DNA of 64,000 nucleotides from an uncultured Psychroserpens sp. (GTDB taxonomy: Bacteria; Bacteroidota; Bacteroidia; Flavobacteriales; Flavobacteriaceae), in contig NZ_CANMRL010000005.1 in the NCBI RefSeq assembly GCF_947500255.1, positions 62,001 through 126,000 on the forward strand, read 5' to 3'. Below are positions 1 through 9,918 of this stretch, piece after piece (positions within the stretch are counted from its first letter, which is position 1; every line of letters starts with the position of its first letter). A model generated the notes under the pieces. That model was not told where the DNA came from. It worked only from the letters and a program-made list of their open reading frames with translations, and made no database searches. Made by a program: the position numbers and the translations under genes.

Positions 1-208
1 GATAATCTTCTAGCATGTCCTTATCATGGAGTAATTCATCATCTATATCAATAGACTTAATTGTTCTATTTGCGGTAATAGTGACTTTCAACTTTTCGTC
101 ATGACTATTCATATCAATCAGAACAGTATGCAAGCGCTCTTTAGTCGCTTCAACTTTCTTTTGGGTTTCTTTAAGTTTACCCATCATTCCCATCATATCT
201 CCAAACAT
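1..208 (-). CDS. ybaB: YbaB/EbfC family nucleoid-associated protein, truncated at the window edge
   Basis: Minus-strand translation [60 protein letters not shown] is typical of YbaB; runs off the left edge. Confidence 0.75.
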   Translation of the reverse strand, partial: MFGDMMGMMGKLKETQKKVEATKERLHTVLIDMNSHDEKLKVTITANRTIKSIDIDDELLHDKDMLEDY

Positions 209-300
209 ATTGTTAAGTATTAAAATTATGAAAAGCAAAATTACTAAATTGCCACACTTTTAAAAAGAAAAAAGCAAAGCTTATTTCCGAAGAATACTAT

Positions 301-2361
301 ATGAAGACGACCATTGAAGCTCCTATTGCTAGAAAAATTCCTAAAGAATTAGAAAAACACAACGATATAAGAATTGATAACTACTTTTGGTTAAATCAAC
401 GTGACGACCAAAATGTATTGGATTATCTCAATGCTGAAAACGAATTTTATCAACAGGAAACGGCACATACTAAAGATTTTGAAAAATCGCTTTTTGAAGA
501 AATGAAATCTAGAATTAAGGAAGATGATTCGTCTGTTCCTTATAAATACAATGGCTATTGGTATATTGTTCGTTATGAGAAAGGGAAGGATTATCCTATA
601 TATACTCGAAAAAAAGAAACCTTAGACGCCACAGAAGAATTGTTATTTGATGGTAATCTGATGGCTGAAGGTCATGGCTACTTTAGATTGGTTGGGTTGA
701 GTGTGAGTCCAGATAATACAATGATGGCTTTTGGAGTTGATACTATTGGTAGACGACAGTATACATTGCAGATTAAAAACCTAATTACAAATGAGGTGTT
801 TTCTGATACTATTGAAAATACAACTGGCTCCTCAACTTGGGCTAATGATAACTCGACCTTATTCTATACAAAGAAAGACGAACTAACGCTTAGGTCTAAT
901 AAAATTTACAAACACAAAATTGGAGACATTAAAGAGAAGGATACACTTATCTTTACCGAAGAGGATGATACCTTTGGCGCTGCTGTATTTAAGTCGAAAT
1001 CAAGAAAATATATAATCATTGCATGTTACAGTACACTCACAAATGAGTTTCATATCTTAAATGCAAATACACCAGATGCTGACTTTACGTTATTTCAACC
1101 ACGTATTCGCGGATTAGAGTACAGTATTTCGCACTTTGAAGATCATTTTTATATATTGACCAATCATAATAATGCGACCAATTTTAAACTCATGAAAACT
1201 CCTGAGCATCATACAAGATTAGAGCATTGGGTTGAGGTCATGGCGCATCGAGATAATGTACTATTGGAGGATATTGACATATTCAAGGGCTATTTAGTTA
1301 TAAGTGAACGTACTAACGGGCTCAACCAAATTAGAATCAAACGCTGGGATGGTCAAGACGATTATTACTTACCATTTGATAACGAAACCTATACAGCCAA
1401 TACGGGAAATAATGTAGATTTTGATACTGAAACTTTGCGCTACAGTTATAATTCTTTAACAAATCCGTCTTCTGTGATTGATTTCAATATGAAAACAAAA
1501 CAAAAGGATATAAAAAAAGAGCAAGCCGTTTTAGATCCTAATTTCGATAAAATAAATTATACATCCGAACGTATTTGGGCTACTGCTCAGGATGGTACTA
1601 AGATTCCAATGTCTTTAGTAAGACGACGAGATACAAAATTAGACGGTAATGCTCCTGTTTTGCAATATGCTTACGGAAGTTATGGGTCTACCATTGATCC
1701 CTATTTTTCTACAATTAGATTAAGCCTGTTAGACCGTGGTTTTATCTATGTTATTACTCATGTAAGAGGAGGAGAGTACTTGGGAAGACAATGGTATGAA
1801 AATGGAAAATTACTGAATAAAAAACATAGTTTTACCGATTTTATTGATTGCTCGAAGCATTTAATTGCTGAAAATTATACATCGCCTAAGCATTTGTATG
1901 CTATGGGAGGAAGTGCAGGTGGTTTATTAATGGGTGTTATTGCCAATGAGGCACCAGAACTTTATAATGGCATCATCGCAGCAGTACCTTTTGTTGATGT
2001 CGTAACTACTATGTTAGATGATACTATTCCTTTAACAACAGGAGAATATGATGAATGGGGGAATCCTAACGATGAAACCTATTACAACTATATTAAAAGT
2101 TATTCGCCATATGATAATATTAAGGCACAATCGTATCCTAACCTAATGATAACAGCTGGTTTGCATGATTCTCAAGTACAATATTGGGAACCAGCAAAAT
2201 GGGTTGCAAAACTCAGAACTTATAAACAAGATACCAACAAATTGTATTTAGTGACTAATATGGAAGCTGGTCATGGCGGAGCTTCTGGCCGATTTGAAGC
2301 TTTAAAAGAAGATGCTCAAGAATTTGCATTTTTACTAGACTTAGAGGGAATTACTTGCTAA
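301..2361 (+). CDS. S9 family peptidase (oligopeptidase B / protease II type)
   Basis: N-terminal propeller, GGSAGG nucleophile motif (YAMGGSAGGLLMG), C-terminal GHGG. Confidence 0.9.
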   Translation: MKTTIEAPIARKIPKELEKHNDIRIDNYFWLNQRDDQNVLDYLNAENEFYQQETAHTKDFEKSLFEEMKSRIKEDDSSVPYKYNGYWYIVRYEKGKDYPIYTRKKETLDATEELLFDGNLMAEGHGYFRLVGLSVSPDNTMMAFGVDTIGRRQYTLQIKNLITNEVFSDTIENTTGSSTWANDNSTLFYTKKDELTLRSNKIYKHKIGDIKEKDTLIFTEEDDTFGAAVFKSKSRKYIIIACYSTLTNEFHILNANTPDADFTLFQPRIRGLEYSISHFEDHFYILTNHNNATNFKLMKTPEHHTRLEHWVEVMAHRDNVLLEDIDIFKGYLVISERTNGLNQIRIKRWDGQDDYYLPFDNETYTANTGNNVDFDTETLRYSYNSLTNPSSVIDFNMKTKQKDIKKEQAVLDPNFDKINYTSERIWATAQDGTKIPMSLVRRRDTKLDGNAPVLQYAYGSYGSTIDPYFSTIRLSLLDRGFIYVITHVRGGEYLGRQWYENGKLLNKKHSFTDFIDCSKHLIAENYTSPKHLYAMGGSAGGLLMGVIANEAPELYNGIIAAVPFVDVVTTMLDDTIPLTTGEYDEWGNPNDETYYNYIKSYSPYDNIKAQSYPNLMITAGLHDSQVQYWEPAKWVAKLRTYKQDTNKLYLVTNMEAGHGGASGRFEALKEDAQEFAFLLDLEGITC

Positions 2362-2435
2362 TTCTAAAAAAAATCTTAATTTTGCGAGGTTTTATGTTTC
2401 ACATTGAATCAATAGGAAACTGATAAATAGCATTT

Positions 2436-3473
2436 ATGAAAAAAGACATACAAGTGTTTGATAATGTTTTACAGTTAATAGGTAAAACCCCTCTTATCAG
2501 ATTAAATAAAATGGCTCAGGACTTTGAAGGTGACTTCTTTGCTAAAGTTGAAGCGTTTAATCCTGGTCACTCGTCAAAAGATAGAATTGCACTTCACATC
2601 ATAGAAGAGGCCGAGAGACAAGGCATCTTAAATCCAGGTGATACTATTATAGAAACAACATCAGGAAATACAGGTTTTAGTATTGCCATGGTGAGTATTA
2701 TTAAAGGATATGAGTGTATTCTAGCAGTAAGTTCTAAATCTTCTGCGGATAAAATTGACATGTTAAAGTCGATGGGAGCTCATGTGTATGTGTGTCCTGC
2801 AAATGTTAGTGCAGACGATCCACGTTCATATTATCAAGTAGCAAAGCGACTGCACAACGAAATTAAAGGTTCTGTTTATATCAATCAGTACTTTAATGCG
2901 TTAAACCTTGATGCACATTACCATACTACTGGCCCTGAAATTTGGGAACAAACCGAAGGTCAAATCACGCATTTGGTTGCTTGCAGTGGAACGGGAGGAA
3001 CTATTTCAGGAATTTCTAAATACTTAAAAGAGCAAAACCCAAATGTAAAGGTAATAGGTGTTGATGCTTATGGTTCTGTATTAAAAAAATATCACGAAAC
3101 ACGTGAGTTTGATGATAAAGAGATTTATCCTTACCGAATAGAAGGTTTAGGTAAAAACTTAATTCCAACAGCGACGGATTTTGATCTTATAGACAAGTTT
3201 GTTAAAGTTACCGATGAGGAAAGTGCTCACACCGCAAGAGAAATATCGAGAACTGAAGGTTTGTTTGTTGGCTACACTAGTGGTGCAGCGATGCAAGCCT
3301 TAAAACAACTTAATGAAGAAGGGGAGTTTAAAGTTGGAGATAAAGTTGTTGTTGTGTTTCCAGATCATGGATCACGCTATATGAGTAAAGTATATAGTGA
3401 TAAATGGATGGGAGACCAAGGTTTCTTTGATAGTCAGAGAGAAGTTGCTGAGAAAATTCAGTATATAAAATAA
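2436..3473 (+). CDS. PLP fold-II cysteine synthase-family enzyme, probable cysteate synthase (CapA-like)
   Basis: SSKDR PLP lysine and TSGNTG motifs; directly upstream of an alpha-oxoamine synthase. Confidence 0.75.
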   Translation: MKKDIQVFDNVLQLIGKTPLIRLNKMAQDFEGDFFAKVEAFNPGHSSKDRIALHIIEEAERQGILNPGDTIIETTSGNTGFSIAMVSIIKGYECILAVSSKSSADKIDMLKSMGAHVYVCPANVSADDPRSYYQVAKRLHNEIKGSVYINQYFNALNLDAHYHTTGPEIWEQTEGQITHLVACSGTGGTISGISKYLKEQNPNVKVIGVDAYGSVLKKYHETREFDDKEIYPYRIEGLGKNLIPTATDFDLIDKFVKVTDEESAHTAREISRTEGLFVGYTSGAAMQALKQLNEEGEFKVGDKVVVVFPDHGSRYMSKVYSDKWMGDQGFFDSQREVAEKIQYIK

Positions 3474-3499
3474 AATAATAGTACAATGCATACAAAACT

Positions 3500-3530
3500 C
3501 CTATCACGTTTAATCGTGGTAGGTTTTTTA
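3500..3530 (+). terminator. Rho-independent terminator after the cysteine synthase-family gene
   Basis: CCTATCACG-TTTAAT-CGTGGTAGG stem followed by TTTTTT. Confidence 0.75.
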
Positions 3531-3630
3531 TGTTTAGTGAGGATATAAACATTGGTTCATAAAAATATTATGCTGTGATAATATAATTACCTAATTTTGT
3601 CCCAACTAATAAGACTAAAAACTCGCTTTA

Positions 3631-4890
3631 ATGAAGGATTTATTTGAGAAGATATACAAAGATAAAGGACCATTAGGAAAATGGGCTTCTCAGGCTGAAG
3701 GATATTTTGTATTTCCAAAGCTGGAAGGACAGATTTCTAATAGGATGAAGTTTCAAGGGAAAGAAGTGATTACCTGGAGTATCAATGACTATCTAGGTTT
3801 AGCTAATCACCCTGAAGTTCGAAAGGTAGATGCTGAGGCTGCTGCTCAATATGGTTCTGCTTACCCAATGGGAGCACGAATGATGTCTGGTCACACAGAT
3901 CTTCATGAGAAATTACAGAATGAACTTGCTGAATTTGTAAGCAAAGAAGCTGCATATTTATTGAATTTTGGTTACCAAGGAATGGTGTCTACTGTAGATG
4001 CTTTGGTATCTAAAGATGATATTATTGTCTATGATGTTGATGCACACGCTTGTATTATTGATGGTGTACGTCTTCATATGGGAAAACGCTTTACCTATAA
4101 GCATAATGATGTTGAAAGTTTAGAAAAGAACTTAGAACGTGCCACTAAAATGGCAGAGCAAACAGGAGGAGGAATCTTAGTTATTTCTGAAGGTGTCTTT
4201 GGAATGCGAGGTGAACAGGGACGTTTAAAAGAAATAGTTGATTTAAAGAAAAAATTTAATTTTAGATTATTTGTTGATGATGCACATGGTTTTGGAACCT
4301 TAGGGAAAACAGGAGCAGGAGCAGGAGAAGAACAAGGTGTACAGGATGATATAGATGTATACTTTGCAACATTTGCCAAATCTATGGCTAGTACTGGTGC
4401 TTTTATTGCTGCAGACCAAGAAATCATTGATTATTTAAAATATAACTTACGTTCGCAAATGTTTGCAAAATCGTTGCAAATGCAGCTGGTAGTTGGTGCG
4501 TTAAAGCGTTTAGAAATGTTAAAGACCATGCCAGAACTTAAGCAGAATCTTTGGACTATCGTAGACGCCTTACAATCTGGATTGAAAGAGCGAGGCTTTG
4601 ATATTGGTACTACACAAAGTTGTGTAACTCCAGTATATTTGAAAGGAAGCATTCCTGAAGCCATGGCTTTAGTGCGAGATTTACGTGAAAACTACGGTAT
4701 TTTCTGCTCTATTGTTGTGTATCCAGTAATTCCTAAAGGCTTGATTTTATTAAGAATGATACCAACAGCAACCCATACTTTAAAAGATGTAGAAGAAACG
4801 TTAGACGCTTTTGATGCAATTAGAGATCGTTTGGAAAATGGAACATATAAGCGCTTATCTGCAGCTGTTATGGCAGCAATGGGTGAGTAG
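3631..4890 (+). CDS. Alpha-oxoamine synthase family PLP enzyme, probable cysteate-C-fatty acyltransferase / 3-ketocapnine synthase (CapB-like)
   Basis: AONS/KBL/SPT-type sequence (WSINDYLGLANHPEV, FATFAKSMASTGAFI with PLP Lys); gene context with CapA-like enzyme. Confidence 0.8.
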   Translation: MKDLFEKIYKDKGPLGKWASQAEGYFVFPKLEGQISNRMKFQGKEVITWSINDYLGLANHPEVRKVDAEAAAQYGSAYPMGARMMSGHTDLHEKLQNELAEFVSKEAAYLLNFGYQGMVSTVDALVSKDDIIVYDVDAHACIIDGVRLHMGKRFTYKHNDVESLEKNLERATKMAEQTGGGILVISEGVFGMRGEQGRLKEIVDLKKKFNFRLFVDDAHGFGTLGKTGAGAGEEQGVQDDIDVYFATFAKSMASTGAFIAADQEIIDYLKYNLRSQMFAKSLQMQLVVGALKRLEMLKTMPELKQNLWTIVDALQSGLKERGFDIGTTQSCVTPVYLKGSIPEAMALVRDLRENYGIFCSIVVYPVIPKGLILLRMIPTATHTLKDVEETLDAFDAIRDRLENGTYKRLSAAVMAAMGE

Positions 4891-4912
4891 TAAATTGAGA
4901 TATCAAATAAAT

Positions 4913-4945
4913 AAAAATCCGATTCAATTTTGAATCGGATTTTTT
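4913..4945. terminator. Bidirectional terminator between convergent genes
   Basis: AAAAATCCGATTCA-ATTT-TGAATCGGATTTTT perfect stem. Confidence 0.85.
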
Positions 4946-6066
4946 CATACAATATCTTTCTTAAACGTACATCGGCGTTTATTAGTAACAGGCTTAAAAT
5001 TCTTCCATAACTTATGGATTGCTTCATTATCATCCAACTCTGGGCCTCTTATGCACAACTTTATGTCCTTTTCAGAAAATGTCTTATGAAATTCGTGGAA
5101 TAAGATAGCTGTTACGCCTTTATTTTGATATTCGGGTAAAACACCAATTAAATAGAAAGTAACAGTCTTAGCGTGCTTTTTTGCATGTAATAAATGACGA
5201 ATTCCAAAAGGAAATAACTTGCCTTTCATTTTTTGAAGGGCTTTCGCATAGGATGGAGTTACAATTCCAAATCCAACGAGTTTATCATTTTTATCTAAAA
5301 CGAACTTTACATATTCGGGATTCAGAAAGCCAATGAATTTTTTCTTGAAATATTCACGTTGCTCATCATTAATCTCAACAAAGGACGATAAAACAGCATG
5401 CGATTTGGTAAATACCTCAAACATTTCATCTGTATAAGGCATTATATCTTTATTCTTATTGAAATTTAAAGCACGAAGCTCATATCGTTTTTTTATTAAC
5501 GTTTGAACTCTGGAGAAAAATTCAGGAAGAATATTTTTAAACTCCATCACATTTTCAGAATAGCGTTTAGCAACTTCATAGCCTAGTTCTTCAAAATGGG
5601 ATGCATAATACGGAAGATTATGCCAAGTAATCATACTACCTATTTGATCAAAGCCTTCAGTAAGAATGCCAACTTTGTCTAAATTTGAAAACCCAACAGG
5701 ACCTTCAACATACTTCAAGTTTTGAGCTTTACCTATCTCATGTACTTTTTCTAATAAGGCCTTAGTGACATTGATATCATCAATGACATCAAACCAGCCA
5801 AAGCGCATTTTCTTTTCATTTTTTCCTTTAATCTCGAGCCAATTAATAATAGCAGCAACACGACCAACAATTGTATCGTTTTTATAGGCCAAGAAAAAAC
5901 GTGCTTCAGCATCATTAAATACTGGGTTTACATTTTTATCAAAGGTCCTAACTTCTTCTTTTATAATAGGAGGCACCCAAGATTTTGAGTCTTTGTTTAG
6001 TTTAAAAGGAAATTTGACAAATGCCTTTAAGTCTTTTTTAGAGTGAATTTCTTTTACAGTAATCAT
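4945..6066 (-). CDS. GNAT-superfamily acyltransferase (long ~375-aa type)
   Basis: SWVPPIIKEEVRTF...ARFFLAYKNDTIVGRVAAI and C-terminal YLIGVLPEYQNKGVTAILFHEF acetyl-CoA-type motif. Confidence 0.75.
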   Translation of the reverse strand: MITVKEIHSKKDLKAFVKFPFKLNKDSKSWVPPIIKEEVRTFDKNVNPVFNDAEARFFLAYKNDTIVGRVAAIINWLEIKGKNEKKMRFGWFDVIDDINVTKALLEKVHEIGKAQNLKYVEGPVGFSNLDKVGILTEGFDQIGSMITWHNLPYYASHFEELGYEVAKRYSENVMEFKNILPEFFSRVQTLIKKRYELRALNFNKNKDIMPYTDEMFEVFTKSHAVLSSFVEINDEQREYFKKKFIGFLNPEYVKFVLDKNDKLVGFGIVTPSYAKALQKMKGKLFPFGIRHLLHAKKHAKTVTFYLIGVLPEYQNKGVTAILFHEFHKTFSEKDIKLCIRGPELDDNEAIHKLWKNFKPVTNKRRCTFKKDIV

Positions 6067-6078
6067 AGAGAGCAAGGC

Positions 6079-7059
6079 TTAAAGACTTCCGTCATCATCA
6101 AAATCATCATTTCTTTTCTTTTTCTTGTTCTTCTTTTTAGGTTTTCTATTATCAGCATCACTTCGAGAAGTTCCGTTGTCTATTTCTTTATCTTTATGGA
6201 AATCGAAACGGTAAGACATTCCAAAGTTCACACTAAAAACAGAAGGTGTATCTTTTGTGTTAAAGGTTAGTGCAGTATCTAATTGAAAATCTTTGCTCCA
6301 TAAATAAGCACCTCCAAATCGAAATAGATTGTCGGCATAAAAATCACTCTGAATTCCTTGGGCTTCACCAAAAATAACCCATTGTGGACTGAATGAGTGC
6401 GTTAATGTGATGATGTACTGAAAATCTGAATAGTCTGTTCCAATACGATCTTTAATAAGGTTAAGTACTAAAACCCAGCCGCCAGAAAAATTATTTTGCG
6501 TTGCAACCATGATTTTAGGGCTAAAACCTTCAACTCCTGGTGCAGTGTAAGGATTGTTCTTAGAATCAAAATTTGCACCAGCATAGACAGCAACTGCAGG
6601 AATTAATGATTTCCATTTAAATGAGCGATTAGCATGATAACTGTACAAATTTGGTTTGTCTTCTTCTGCATTTTTATAAGGATCATATACCAAATATTTC
6701 GCACCAAAGGTAAAGTTCTTGAAATTTGAGCGTTTGTCTTCTGTAGCTATAGTAGAACGGTTATCTGTAAAGGTGTCGTTTTGATAAGTACCCTCTAAGT
6801 TTATTTCTAATTGTTCAAAAAGTAAACCGTAGCGTAATGAAAAATCAGCACCAAATCCAGATACTTCATATTGTAAAGGTGTATGTTCTTCCTTTAAAAT
6901 GTAAGGGCCAACTTCAATTTGAGCTACATTTGTTCCTACAGAAAACGCACTACGAGAAACGCCTGGTCTGTTAGAATTAATTACTTCGGTGTATTGAGAA
7001 AATGTTAACTGGGTGATTAACAAAGTTGTAAATAAAAGCGCTTTTTTAGCAAGGTTCAT
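6079..7059 (-). CDS. Outer-membrane transporter-like protein (MetA/phenol-degradation transporter type)
   Basis: Signal peptide, beta-barrel pattern, NSNRPGVSRSAFSVG N-terminus. Confidence 0.55.
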   Translation of the reverse strand: MNLAKKALLFTTLLITQLTFSQYTEVINSNRPGVSRSAFSVGTNVAQIEVGPYILKEEHTPLQYEVSGFGADFSLRYGLLFEQLEINLEGTYQNDTFTDNRSTIATEDKRSNFKNFTFGAKYLVYDPYKNAEEDKPNLYSYHANRSFKWKSLIPAVAVYAGANFDSKNNPYTAPGVEGFSPKIMVATQNNFSGGWVLVLNLIKDRIGTDYSDFQYIITLTHSFSPQWVIFGEAQGIQSDFYADNLFRFGGAYLWSKDFQLDTALTFNTKDTPSVFSVNFGMSYRFDFHKDKEIDNGTSRSDADNRKPKKKNKKKKRNDDFDDDGSL

Positions 7060-7161
7060 AGGCTATCGATTTAAGTCAAATATAGAGATTTTATATTTTT
7101 TTTAAGTATTTATAACTGTTTTTCAATACAGATAATTGTATTTTTGAATAAATTTAATTTA

Positions 7162-7437
7162 ATGTTACAAGAAGCATCATTATATGGTTTTGTAAGAACC
7201 ATTCTTATTATACTTTTGGTGTACTACGGATTAAAAATCCTAACGCGCTTATTTGCACCTTATATGGTGCGATATATGTCGAAAAAAATGCAACAGAAAT
7301 TTGAAGGTCAATTTCAGCAGCATCAACAAAAACAACAGCATAAAGAAGGCGAAACGGTTATTGATAAAATGCCAAACGATAAAGCATCTTCAAATAAAAA
7401 AGTAGGAGAGTACATAGATTACGAAGAAATTGACTAA
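7162..7437 (+). CDS. DUF4834-like small membrane protein
   Basis: N-terminal TM plus Gln/Lys-rich tail ending VGEYIDYEEID; ORF track starts at a TTG at 7144, ATG at 7162 more plausible. Confidence 0.6.
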   Translation: MLQEASLYGFVRTILIILLVYYGLKILTRLFAPYMVRYMSKKMQQKFEGQFQQHQQKQQHKEGETVIDKMPNDKASSNKKVGEYIDYEEID

Positions 7438-7449
7438 TTTTCGAGTCTA

Positions 7450-9894
7450 TTGAAAGTCAATCATTCTATGCAATTTTCATTTAAAAATTTTTTGCCACAC
7501 GTATTAGTTCTTATTGGTTTTGTGGTTATCTCATTAGCCTATTTTAGTCCTGTTTTACAAGGCAAACAAATCAAGCAAAGTGATATCATGCATTATATTG
7601 GTATGGCTCAGCAACAAAAAGATTTTAAAGCTGCTACAGGTGAAGAAACCTATTGGACTAATAGTGCATTTGGAGGAATGCCAACTTATCAATTGGGCGC
7701 CAGATATCCACATAATTATGTTAAAAAACTAGATTCAGTTTTGCGATTTCTGCCACGACCTGCAGATTACCTATTTATCTATTTTTTAGGATTTTACGCC
7801 TTATTATTGGTATTAAAAGTTGACTTCAAACTTGCTGCTTTGGGCGCATTAGCATTTGGGTTTTCCACTTACCTCATTATTATACTTGGTGTTGGACATA
7901 ATAGTAAAGCCCACGCCATAGCTTATATGCCTTTAGTGCTAGCTGGAATTGTGCTCACGTTCAGGCAAAAATACATTTTTGGCTTTTTACTCACGGCTAT
8001 AGCTTTAGCCTTAGAAATTGGTGCAAATCATTTTCAAATGACCTATTATTTAATGCTATTAGTATTCGTTTTAGGTGTTTGTTATCTCATTGACGCCTTT
8101 AAAAAGCAAATGTTGCCACATTTTTTTAAGTCTGTAGGAATGATGGTAGTAGCCCTTGTATTAGCCATAGGTCTTAATGCAACTAATATTCTAGCTACAC
8201 AAGAATACGTTAAAGAAAGTACACGAGGAAAAAGTGAACTTACTATTAATCCTGATGGTTCACCTAAGGAGGCAAATTCTGGACTCAGCAGAGAATACAT
8301 TACTCAATATAGCTATGGAAAAATGGAAACCTTCAATCTCTATGTTCCTAGGTTATATGGTGGTGGAAATAGAGAAGATGTAGGTAAGGACTCTGAAATT
8401 TATAAGTTTTTTAGAAACCTAGGAGCTTCGCCAGCTCAAGCTAGGCAAGAATCTGAAAATGCACCAACATATTGGGGAGATCAACCTATAGTAGAAGCAC
8501 CTGCTTATGTTGGAGCAGTAGTGATTTTCTTGTTTATATTCGCGTTGTTTTTAGTGAGAGGTCGTCTTAAATGGTGGCTGGTTGGTGGTACAATCTTATC
8601 ACTATTATTGTCTTATGGAAAGAATCTAGGATTTTTAACCGATTTCTTTATCGATTATGTGCCTTTATACAATAAATTTAGAGCTGTTAGTTCCATTCAA
8701 GTCATATTGGAGCTATGTATTCCTGTATTGGCAATTTTTGGTTTGGCACGCTTGTTTAATGATTTTGATAAGGACGAACGTAAACTTAAAGCGCTCAAGA
8801 TTTCAGTAGCAATTGCTGGTGGATTGGCTTTGTTATTTTTAGTATTTAAAGGGTCTTTTGACTTTGTAGGTAGTAATGATGGTTACTATAGACAGCTTTA
8901 TGGCGATTACGGTGAAGGTTATATCGATGCTTTGCGAGATGATCGAAGAGGCTTTTTTACCCAAGATATATTGAGAACACTCATTTTAGTGCTGTTATCT
9001 GCTGGAACGATCTTTATGTTCTTAAAAAAGAAACTATCAGAAACGCTAGTTGTTATCATTTTTGCAGGATTAATTTTATTTGATCTTGTTGGAGTTGATC
9101 GTCGTTATGTGAATACAGAGAACTTTATTTCTGCAGTTAAAGTGAATAAACCGTATCAAGCCAATGCTGCAGATAAGGAAATTATGCAGGATAAAGGGCA
9201 TTTTAGAGTATTGGACGTGTCTAGTGAAGGCCAGAGTTTACCTGCACGAGCAGCTTATTTTCATAATTCCTTAAGCGGTTATCATGCAGCTAAACTTAAG
9301 CGATTTGATGAACTCTTCGATTTTCATATTGCCCGAAATAATATGAACGTGCTTAATATGCTTAACACGAAATATATTATTGCCGAAGAAGAAGGGCAAA
9401 TATTCCCTTTTGTGAACGAAGATGCTAATGGTAATGCATGGTTTATCTCAGAATTAGAGAAAAAGCAAACTGCAAATGAAGAAATAAAAGCCCTTGATAG
9501 TTTGCAAACAGCTATAAAAGCTGTCACGACTGTGTCTAATTTGTCTTCACAGCGTTTTGTTGTAGATTCTCTAGCCAACATTACGTTAACCAAGCATCAA
9601 CCAAATTATTTAGAATATAAATCGACTAATAACAATAATGGATTTGCAATCTTTTCTGAAATGTACTACGGTAGTGGCTGGCAAGCTACAATTGATGGAA
9701 ACGAAGTTCCAATACAGTGCGTAAATTATGCTTTACGCGGACTTGAAGTACCAGCAGGAGAGCATGAGATTATTTTTAAATTTGAACCTCAAGTAGTGCA
9801 GACTGGAAGCATGATCTCTTTGGGAAGTTCTATTGTATTTGGCTTGTTATTGGTTGGCGGATTCTGGTTTGGATTGCGGCAGCGCAAAGATTAA
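7450..9894 (+). CDS. YfhO family multi-TM membrane protein
   Basis: Multi-TM protein with C-terminal lumenal domain (YYGSGWQATIDGNEVPI...VPAGEHEIIFKFEP); TTG start or ATG at 7468. Confidence 0.8.
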   Translation: MKVNHSMQFSFKNFLPHVLVLIGFVVISLAYFSPVLQGKQIKQSDIMHYIGMAQQQKDFKAATGEETYWTNSAFGGMPTYQLGARYPHNYVKKLDSVLRFLPRPADYLFIYFLGFYALLLVLKVDFKLAALGALAFGFSTYLIIILGVGHNSKAHAIAYMPLVLAGIVLTFRQKYIFGFLLTAIALALEIGANHFQMTYYLMLLVFVLGVCYLIDAFKKQMLPHFFKSVGMMVVALVLAIGLNATNILATQEYVKESTRGKSELTINPDGSPKEANSGLSREYITQYSYGKMETFNLYVPRLYGGGNREDVGKDSEIYKFFRNLGASPAQARQESENAPTYWGDQPIVEAPAYVGAVVIFLFIFALFLVRGRLKWWLVGGTILSLLLSYGKNLGFLTDFFIDYVPLYNKFRAVSSIQVILELCIPVLAIFGLARLFNDFDKDERKLKALKISVAIAGGLALLFLVFKGSFDFVGSNDGYYRQLYGDYGEGYIDALRDDRRGFFTQDILRTLILVLLSAGTIFMFLKKKLSETLVVIIFAGLILFDLVGVDRRYVNTENFISAVKVNKPYQANAADKEIMQDKGHFRVLDVSSEGQSLPARAAYFHNSLSGYHAAKLKRFDELFDFHIARNNMNVLNMLNTKYIIAEEEGQIFPFVNEDANGNAWFISELEKKQTANEEIKALDSLQTAIKAVTTVSNLSSQRFVVDSLANITLTKHQPNYLEYKSTNNNNGFAIFSEMYYGSGWQATIDGNEVPIQCVNYALRGLEVPAGEHEIIFKFEPQVVQTGSMISLGSSIVFGLLLVGGFWFGLRQRKD

Positions 9895-9918
9895 TTTTTA
9901 GTCATAAAATTTAATCGA

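Noticed and set aside
3328-3552. 74-aa minus-strand ORF overlapping the end of the CapA-like gene
   Set aside because: Antisense to a well-supported CDS and through its terminator; no domain or plausible composition.
4095-5033. Several antisense ORFs opposite the CapB-like gene
   Set aside because: Contained in or overlapping strongly supported genes; composition not protein-like.
8744-8760. TGGCACG resembling a sigma-54 -24 element on the plus strand
   Set aside because: Inside the YfhO coding region and lacks a -12 TTG at the right spacing (TGGCACG-CTTG-TTTA).
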